This document shows, one piece after another, positions 57,054 to 64,000 of a DNA stretch of 64,000 nt. The position numbers and the translations under genes were made by a program. The first letter of the stretch is position 1, and the number at the start of each line of letters is the position of its first letter. The stretch comes from Chara braunii. Lineage: Eukaryota > Streptophyta > Charophyceae > Charales > Characeae. Below the pieces are notes generated by a model. The model had not been told where the DNA came from, did not search any database, and was given only the letters and a program-made list of their open reading frames with translations. The stretch spans positions 101,013-165,012 of the forward strand of contig BFEA01000803.1 in NCBI GenBank assembly GCA_003427395.1, written 5' to 3'.

Positions 57054-57084
<31 letters not shown>
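56940..57084 (+). mobile_element. 3' end of a poly(A)-tailed retroposon
   Basis: GC-rich sequence (GGACCCGGTTTCCAGCAAGG ... CCCCGGGTTGAATTGTGAGG) leads to a pure run of 30 A (57,055-57,084). The 5' end and target duplication were not found. CCGGGTTGAATTG is weakly B-box-like, so a SINE is possible, as is a LINE 3' end. Confidence 0.4.
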
Positions 57085-57087
<3 letters not shown>

Positions 57088-57479
57088 TCCTCCCCGTTTT
57101 CAGGGGAGGGCAGCAGAGGGAAGGAGTAGGCTGTTGACAGATAACTGGATGCTCCTGGCTCAAATCACGGCCAGGGGCATTGCAGTTGAGGAGGTTGCGG
57201 TTTTTTTTTTATTTTCTTCTTTTTTCTTTTCTTTTTTTTATTTTGTGTGAGGACACTTGTCCTCACGTGGTGCAAACTGTCAGGCTCCCGTTTTTTAAGG
57301 GAGCCTGGAAATTGAAGGGCCACTAAGGAAAAGGCTAGGTACAGCCTTTTCCCCGATATATCTGCCTTGGGAAAAGCGTCCAGATACGTCAAATTGTAAG
57401 GGGTTATATCTCTCCAACCCTTATCAGAAAAATAAAAGAAAAAAGGTTTTGGAAATGGCAGGAACCCAGCAATCTCGTG

Positions 57480-57489
57480 AGATTCCGAG
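57480..57489. repeat. Target-site duplication, left copy
   Basis: AGATTCCGAG directly precedes the retroposed rRNA fragment. The same ten bases (nine if one A is counted to the tail) follow its poly(A) run at 57,689-57,698. Confidence 0.8.
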
Positions 57490-57689
57490 CCTGTCGAATC
57501 AATCAGCCCCGAAAATGGATGGCGCTGAAGCGTGCGAGCTATGCTCAACCTTTGTGGCGATTCTGACGCAGCGACGAGTAGGAGGGCGCGGGGCCTGCTG
57601 CGAAGCCTGGAGCGTGAGCCTAGGTGAAGCGGGTCCCGGTGCAGACCTTGGTGGTAGTAGCAAATATTAAAAAAAAAAAAAAAAAAAAA
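57490..57689 (+). pseudogene. Retroposed 28S (LSU) rRNA fragment with poly(A) tail
   Basis: CCTGTCGAATCAATCAGCCC, CGAAAATGGATGGCGCTGAA, GACGAGTAGGAGGGCGCGG and GGTGCAGACCTTGGTGGTAG correspond to consecutive parts of conserved LSU rRNA. The match ends at CAAATATT. A run of 21 A follows at once and then the target-site duplication. This is the signature of a processed copy made by LINE-encoded machinery from rRNA polyadenylated or cut at that point. It implies an active LINE in the genome, although none is seen here. Confidence 0.9.
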
Positions 57690-57699
57690 GATTCCGAGA

Positions 57700-58185
57700 T
57701 AACTGGGGAAAAAAAAATAAAAATAGGGCAGTCAAAGAAACAGCCCCACACTAAGGCTGTGGTTGTGGTGTGGCCACAGCAACCCTGGATCCTGACAGAT
57801 CAAGGGTTCACAGTGAGACCGCGCTTTTGCTTGGGGGCTGGAGTGGCGACCAACCCTCCTCAGCCAATATAAAACAGGCAGTTGCCCCCCAGCTGCCACA
57901 CAATGCACTCGTGATGCTAGTGTGTGACGAGCACACTTGAGTGCTGCTGGCTGCTAGAGCTGCTGCCTGAGGCAACGTGAGGAGAGGCTGGAGGTCTGCA
58001 GAGGAGCGCAAGGAGAAGAACTGGGCATCCATAGCCAAGGTTGGGAGCACTCTGCTCCCCTCCCCTCTGGCTGGTGCTGGTCCCACGGGACAGACCCAGT
58101 GACGTTGCGAGACTACGGCAGTGCGGCACAGTGAAATTTGGGCCTGGGGCCTAAATTTTACTAATTTTGGCCTGCTGTTTTTCAC
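57700..58185. other. Unassigned stretch before the minisatellite
   Basis: A TATAAAA sequence is present at about 57,867. The 125-codon minus-strand frame (58,185-57,808) has no domain. No gene is supported. Confidence 0.45.
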
Positions 58186-58189
58186 TGCG

Positions 58190-58860
58190 GTAGTACGGGA
58201 GTGCTGCCGAAATTTTGTGGCGGCAAAGCGGCTTTTACGGCAGCGGTACGGAAGTGCTGCCGAAATTTTGTTGCGGCAACGCGACTTTTACGGCAGCGGT
58301 ACGGAAGTGCTGCGGAATTTTGTGGCGGCAACGCGGCTTTTTACGGCAGCGGTACGAAAGTGCTGCCGAAATCCTGCCGCGGCGACGCAAGTTTTTATGG
58401 CGGTGGTACGAAAGTGCTGCCGAACTTTTGCGGAGGGGACGCAGACTTTTACGGCGGTGGTACATAAGTGTTGCCGAACTTTTGCGGCGGCGGTGGTACG
58501 GAGGTGCTGCCAAACCTTTGTGGCGACGACGCAGGTTTTTACGGCGGTGGTACGGAAGTGTTGCCGAAATTATGCGGTGGCGACCGGGGTTTTTACAGCG
58601 GTGGTACGGAAGTGCCGCCGAAATTTTGCGGCGGCGACACGGTTTTTAACGGCGGTAGTATGGAAGCGCTATCGGATTTTTGCGGCGGCGACTCAGGTTT
58701 TACGGCGGTGGTGTGGAAGCGTTGCCGGATTTGCGGCGGCAACTCCGATTTTAACGGCGGTAGTGCGGAAACGCTGCCGAATTTTTGTGGCGACGGTTCT
58801 TTTTTTTTTTTACGGTGGTGCGGAAGCGCCGCCAGATTTTTCGGCGGCAGTACCGGATTT
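58190..58860 (+). repeat. Minisatellite, 13 units of about 53-54 bp
   Basis: Units start at GTGCTGCCGAAATTTTG-like sequence near 58,201, 58,254, 58,308, 58,360, 58,414, 58,468, 58,504, 58,557, 58,610, 58,664, 58,715, 58,769 and 58,828, and contain TTTTACGGCGGTGGTACGG. One unit is shortened to 36 bp. All three plus-strand frames stay open through it, the longest giving 263 codons (58,121-58,912). That follows from the composition and does not indicate a gene. Its core resembles the TACGGGAAGTGCTGCCGAAA unit of the giant palindromes. Confidence 0.85.
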
Positions 58861-58899
58861 TTGCAGCGACGACATTATTTTCACGACGGTAACGACAGT

Positions 58900-60405
58900 A
58901 TTTTTGCACTGAGTGGAGGTGGGACGTTGACACAGAGGAGGTGCGTCAAAGCGGTGTTTCATTTTGAAGTGGCGTGAGCGTGACGCCGCGGAGACGCCGT
59001 GCTTTGGAGCCAAGTGATGGTAACGTGATAACGCCGCCAAATTATTGAAAAGTGATTGATGCTGAGAGGGTACTCTAGCAAGCGGTCGTCACAAGGGAAT
59101 GGTGTCGATCACTTTGTTGACGACTGGGTGCGACGACCTTCTCGTCAAAAGGAAGTAATTCTGTACGGTTTTCTTGAGTGTGCCGTTCAACTTCACTCAA
59201 GGTCAGTTGAATGACTCAGACTTCCTTTCACGCCTGTGTGGACCCGCACTTTGCTTGACCCTGTTCGTTTTGAATATTTAAAAGAAAAGGTAGAGGAAAA
59301 TTGTGCAAGTCATGCATGTGAATGGAAAAGTCTGACTCGAGTATGGGATTGTACTATTTTCCTTCGAACGTGTTTCCTTCGCCGTCTGTGCAGGTAGGTA
59401 GAGGGATGCTTACAAAGGAGATCGATTATGCCTATTTGAGATGAAGGAATGGATTGTCTTCTTTCTACCTTTCACCTGCCTGTTTGTAAAAAAAAACTTG
59501 TTGTTTTGGAAAAATGTTATTCAACGTGTGTCGTAGAATGAATTCTAGTGAAATAAAGCAGATAAGGTCAAACGGATTTAGCTTTTTCCAAGGATTGACA
59601 CATTCTATCCCGAACGACCTTATCTACCTGTACCTGTGTAAATGATTCTCATTTTTTTTATCTCTTCTGATTTCTTTTCGTCTAAGTTACCCCGGGACTT
59701 AGGAGAAATAAAAAATATATATATGAAAGCTACTTGCAATGGAAGCATCCACTATCTTTAGGAAGCATCTGAGGCGGAGGTTCGTTGCTTCAGGAGTCGA
59801 CCCTGTTATCGACCCAGAGTAGACCGTTATACGGGGGGGTACTTGCCGATTCGATGGAGACGACCCGACTTCTGAGATCCGAGTCTGGTGCTCGGACGAG
59901 GAGGAGAAGTACCCCAGACCACTTCCTAGAGGAAGAGGCATGCTTCACGTCAAGCAATGCCCCTGATCAAGAATCATGCGCAAGCGGTTTGTCATCCAAA
60001 AAAATTGGAAACGGACGAAGACAGGTATGCGCATCGAATCTTAGATCGGCGATAGGATGGAATGAATGACTTTGGTAACGCATCTCATCAAGTAGCAAAA
60101 AGAGGTTGTCCAACTACCATGCTGACAACATCAATGTTATTTTCGATTAACCAACTTTTTGTTGGCAGTTGTTTTGATTGTTTTGTGGTATTCGACCTAG
60201 GCAGCCGGATAGTTTTTTATCTTGTGTTATTGGATGTATGAGATGATGATTTGTATTTTTTTCTTCAGTTATCTTTTCATACTGGGAATATTTATTCGTG
60301 TCGGTCACGGGCGATTCCTTTTGATATAATTATATGTATGGTTGTCGTAACTTTCGTTTGACTTTATGTTTAAGGGACTAGGAATAATGAAGGGTTTCAC
60401 GCTTG
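58900..60405. other. Mostly non-coding; one weak coding-like fragment
   Basis: Around 59,840-59,985 the plus strand reads RFDGDDPTSEIRVWCSDEEE and KYPRPLPRGRGMLHVKQC, which looks protein-like. It is not assigned to a family and is ended by TGA. Otherwise no feature. Confidence 0.4.
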
Positions 60406-60409
60406 GTTG

Positions 60410-60860
60410 AGGCAGTTCTAGTCGAGCGACGTCTGCTTCGTACCTATGAGATCAGCGTCGTGGGGGACGAACGACATTGGGTCCACTTGGCGTTAACCAA
60501 GCGACTCCTATACTGCAGCGAGACGAGCAAACGCCTCGGCTGACCTACCTCTGCAATTGCGTCTAAAAGCTTCCGCAGGTGGGTCAGTAACTCGGTAGGG
60601 ATACGTCCCTAAGGGTGGTGACTGCCCCTTAGGGAAACAAGCTTATGCCCCACGGGAACCTGTCCTGTCGTAGGGGACCGCGGAATGTATAGTTGGCGCA
60701 CCCGGCTAGAGCGGCGAAGGAGCGATGCAACCGCGTCCGTCTCGGCGGTTCGCGAAATGTTATGCGTCGTTCCCGAGTTGTCTCTTGAAGTTATGGATTT
60801 GTTTAACTCCTGCATGACATGGCCGGAAGGGCCCTCGTTCGCGCGAGGGCCATTGCGCTC
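60410..60860 (+). mobile_element. M element fragment
   Basis: Aligns with 18,490-18,905: CGAGCAAACGCCTCGGCTGA, ACCTCTGCAATTGCG, GTAACTCGGTAGGGATACG, CCTGTCGTAGGGG, and the end GCGCTCGACAACG. It is more diverged than the palindrome copies and lacks the outer terminus. It abuts the 3' end of the gag at 60,951. Confidence 0.6.
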
Positions 60861-60950
60861 GACAACGCAATTGGGATCTCTTGCTTATACTTATGGTCTA
60901 CTCAACTGTCCAGGCCCTTCTCACGCCACCTTTCTTTTCCACAATTACAT

Positions 60951-62372
60951 TCAGGAGGCAGTGCTCGATGCTCCATCTCGCCGCAAAGCTTCCCTCTGAG
61001 TTCCCCCAAGGATGGTTGGATCGATATACTCCCCAGCCCTGTCGAAAACATCTCCCTCAATATTAGTCCTTATTAGACCACTTGCTTCATCGACCCTTCG
61101 TTCTCGACAAAACTTCACTATGTGCCCTTCCTTGGCACAATATCTGCAAATGTCTTTTTCCCAACCTACTTTCTTTCCTCCAAAGTCACCCCTACTGTCA
61201 CCGCGTCCTCTATTGTCGTGCCCTCCATCCCCGCGGACCCTCCCAGCCTGCTGCCTTTGGCTTCCTCCACTGGCCATGCCGCTTCGTGACACTTGTTGTG
61301 TCGGCGGCTGCAACGGTCCCATAGGCTGAGGTCGAGTCTAGGCTGCAGGAGGCCTAGGCGGTATCATGCTCATTTGTGGGCCCAAACAACTGCCTTGCGC
61401 CCATGGCACACATGGATTATACATCGGGCACGGACCCACTTGATAACACGGCGCCCACTGCCCATTTAGTTCCCGCTTAGCCGACAAAGGCCCCTTTTGT
61501 GTTGCTTTGTCCCCCATTTCTTGAGGGGCGGCCGCCACTTGCCGCGAACACTGCCCCTTTCTGATACCTTGACCTCCTTGGGCCAGGTTTCTCGCTTTCC
61601 GCTGAGCTTTCGTTAACTTGGGAGATTGAGGCTCCTCCTTTTTCTCTGTCATCCCCTTTTCTTTGCATCTCCGAGGGGTATGACCAGCCTTCCCACAACA
61701 ATTACACACCATCTTTGCCCAGCGTTCTCGCTGTCTCCTATTCCTTCGCTCCTTCCGACCTGCAATTGTAGACGCTTCCCCGTCAACACGCCTCCTCTTG
61801 GGATGAGATGCAACGATAGACAAGGCTATGCTGGATTCTTGCTGGTCCTTTACCTCAATCAACTCCTTACCTTGACCAGTCGGCTCACATGAGGTGCCCT
61901 CTGAAGCCTTCCGTTTGCCTTTCCTGGCTTCATCTAGCCGCGACAATCTCTCTTCTAATATCCTCACCTGCCTTTGTATACCACTTAATTCTTCTACTGT
62001 TGGTGCGACCTCGACTCATTGCACAGAGTTTCCCCTCCGCTGAACCTCTGCTCCATCTTCTGAAAACCTTAACCTCAAGGTGGTTTCCATCTCATCTCAA
62101 GTTCGCGACTTTAACATAAAGGTATATACCTCCTCGCTCAATTGTTCACAAACAAATAGCGGCAACATGCTCCACATCGCCTGTTCGTCCCACATCTTGG
62201 CGATAATGAAGTCACGATAGTCGCGTAGGAAGACAGACAAACTCCTCCCCTGAAACAGGAGGGCTCGAAGGTCTGGAGGCATCGGGTTTTGTACTGACTC
62301 GCGCAACGACACTTTGCTGAGGCACGAGCTCCTCCAGAGCAGGATTTTAGCGAAACCACTTTCTTCCGCCAT
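60951..62372 (-). pseudogene. Retrotransposon gag with two zinc knuckles
   Basis: The minus-strand frame from ATG 62,372 has a capsid-like region (PPDLRALLFQGRSLSVFLRD ... WSMLPLFVCEQLSEEVYTFM) and a coiled coil (ELSGIQRQVRILEERLSRLD). A basic stretch leads to a first zinc knuckle CNCCGKAGHTPRRC (61,706-61,665), then a Gln/Pro/Gly-rich linker and a second, CRYCAKEGHIVKFC (61,148-61,107). Tail residues EGDVFDRAGEYIDP resemble DGDIYDKWGEHIDP of the gag at 38,594, so the two are distant relatives. Breaks: TGA at about 62,097 and near 62,020, TAG near 61,338. No protease or RT follows; an M fragment does. It may be a gag-only element or a truncated one. Confidence 0.8.
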
Positions 62373-62374
62373 GC

Positions 62375-64000
62375 TGTCGATCCGGGCCTAATACCCATAG
62401 CAAGCAATAGAGCATTGCCTCCTAGAATCAGGCGAGGGCAAGAGTAGTATTTATAATTATCCAGATTGCACCTCTTCTTTCCCTCATCTACACAATAAAA
62501 CTTTATACTTTAGCCACCCTTATTATAATTTTTAAGGGTATTATGAACAATGTACATCCCACATTGGGCTACACAGGGATCTTCCCTTACATAAGGCCCC
62601 CCTGAGTTGCCTTCGCTCTGGTTTGGGTCCTGCCCATCACAGAAAACGTCCAACATACACCATCCGTTACTATGCTGACAATCACACTATACAATCCCTA
62701 CCCCTGAAGTCTCGGCTTCAGATCATCCTTTCCCTATAATGCGTCCTTTCCAATGTTTACGACCATCCAGCCTAGAGAAAAATAGTAATAATGGTAATAT
62801 ATCACGATAGTATTGCATTTATAAATATCAACAATTCATAATTATGATACTCATAAAAAACAATATATTACCATAATGACTGACAACAATAATACCTATA
62901 ATACTCAAAACACATCATACACAAACTAGTCAGCAACTCAAAGCTTATACAAATATTTCATAACGACAGACCTATATCGATAGGCATAACATATGGTAGA
63001 CACATTACGATCAGAGATACGATCGCCTACATTTAATCTTTCTTAGACATAATATTGGTGACAGTACCATACTTTATTCCCCGCTCTGACAGAAGTATAC
63101 TGTGGCGAGGGGCAGTATAATCCTTTTAAGAAAGGATAGCATCTTAAATCCCTGAGTCCTACTCAAGGGTCAAGCCTCACTGCTTCTCCCTCCGATTCCA
63201 GCGTCCGTTCCTTGCAGACCCTTGCTAATAAAATAAACAACCTCACCATACACGCTTTGGGTGGTGTCACCTCGTCCTGTGCTGACGAACCCACTTGACA
63301 CACGTGATCAGTAGTAGCTGGCTCCTTTATAGACCAAGGTCTAACAAGACTCAAATTTTTTCCTCCTTTTCAGTAGTAGTGTAGTTATTTTACCACAGAA
63401 GATATAACAACAATACCTCCAAGACAAGATTATAACTTCTTCAAAGCCATCTTTTAGGGGAACAATAACATAGGATTGCAACGGTAAACCGTATACATTG
63501 ACCTTTTCCTGAGAAGTACTTATCTCAAGAGGCGGTCACTCCATTCACCTCGGAATCCGCATTAGACGTGGATTCTGCATAATATTTCTACCCCCTCTTT
63601 GAGGAGCAACCCAAACACAACTTAGTAGACAACCACAGATTGATAATAGGGTTTGAGACACTTATATAAATCCTTGCACATCAGTAAACTCAAATACATA
63701 CCTCAAAAATAAAAAGCCCATATAAATATTACTGAAAGAGGATAGTTATTGAAATAAATGACATCAACACATAGTCCTGACATAACCAGACACTAGGCCT
63801 GCTTGCTTACATTAAATCTGACATATATGGATAAGTTCAACAAGAAACTTTTTAGAAGATAATACTCTCAAGTCCCTAGTTCCAACCCCATAGATTCAAG
63901 TGGATGGTCCAAGCCTGGAAAGGTTCAAATGAAGGTCTAACATCAACTGCAGGTCGTTGCCCTTATCAAAAGTAGGCAAAATAGCCTAAGTGTTAGCCCT
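62375..64000 (-). repeat. Y module, gag 5' flank (runs off the window)
   Basis: Homologous to 6,340-8,392, ending at CCTTATCAAA...GTTAGCCC, which equals 8,353-8,392. AT-rich, with no coding frame. The homologous copy reaches a junction palindrome 148 bp later. Confidence 0.7.

Noticed and set aside
58121-58912. A 263-codon open frame rich in Cys/Arg repeats
   Set aside because: It is produced by the 53-54 bp GC-rich minisatellite. All three plus-strand frames are open there and there is no independent coding support.

Overview
This is eukaryotic, repeat-dense, essentially intergenic DNA, with no bacterial gene organisation. It holds Ty3/gypsy-type retrotransposon coding remnants, retroposed 28S rRNA and U6 snRNA, poly(A)-tailed insertions, microsatellites, assembly gaps (N) and a broken class IV (HDAC11/HDA2-like) histone deacetylase. 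These point to a plant-lineage genome. My best guess, from general impression only, is a large streptophyte-alga genome such as a charophyte (Chara type). No intact host gene was found.

Layout. The window is built from two alternating kinds of large module that meet at a near-perfect palindromic junction with the invariant core ATACCCTTRYAAGGGTAT. Six junctions occur, near 2,578, 8,540, 10,378, 26,935, 50,532 and 52,855. 'Y' modules lie at 2,604-8,539 (with a gag remnant), 26,961-28,960 (the conserved end only) and 50,558-52,854 (a short version without gag). 'X' modules are giant inverted repeats. Palindrome 1 spans 10,404-26,934, with arms of about 8.5 and 7.5 kb around a spacer of about 0.56 kb. 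Palindrome 2 spans about 39,990-50,531; its outer left end is not recognisable. Partial X copies lie at about 1,607-2,577, 8,566-10,377 and 52,881 onward. Near the junction end, X modules carry a tRNA-like pol III box region and a U6 snRNA-like sequence. Further in they carry an array of short hairpins, and at the centre a TIR element of about 1 kb ('M').

The hairpin arrays (14.06-14.89, 22.47-23.31, 40.62-41.45 and 45.61-46.19 kb) are the most unusual signal. About ten units per array share an apical sequence (TAAGAY) but have different stem arms, many of them perfectly self-complementary. This pattern is expected when structure, not sequence, is conserved.

Between the palindromes (28,966-38,594, minus strand) lies a gypsy-type element: gag with one zinc knuckle, protease, RT, RNase H and integrase. 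A second, unrelated gag follows downstream of the integrase. Pro and pol are separated by a canonical in-frame T_TTT_TTA -1 frameshift heptamer. The reading frames are broken almost only by TAG and TGA, as expected from C-to-T decay at CAG and CGA. A third gag (60,951-62,372) and its relative at 5,311-6,330 share long flanks, so the right end of the window looks like another Y module that continues past the edge.

The stretch 52.9-60.4 kb holds retroposition products: a U6 3' part, poly(A) tails, a 28S rRNA fragment with tail and target-site duplication, a 53-54 bp minisatellite, and the deacetylase remnant with its exons in reversed order.
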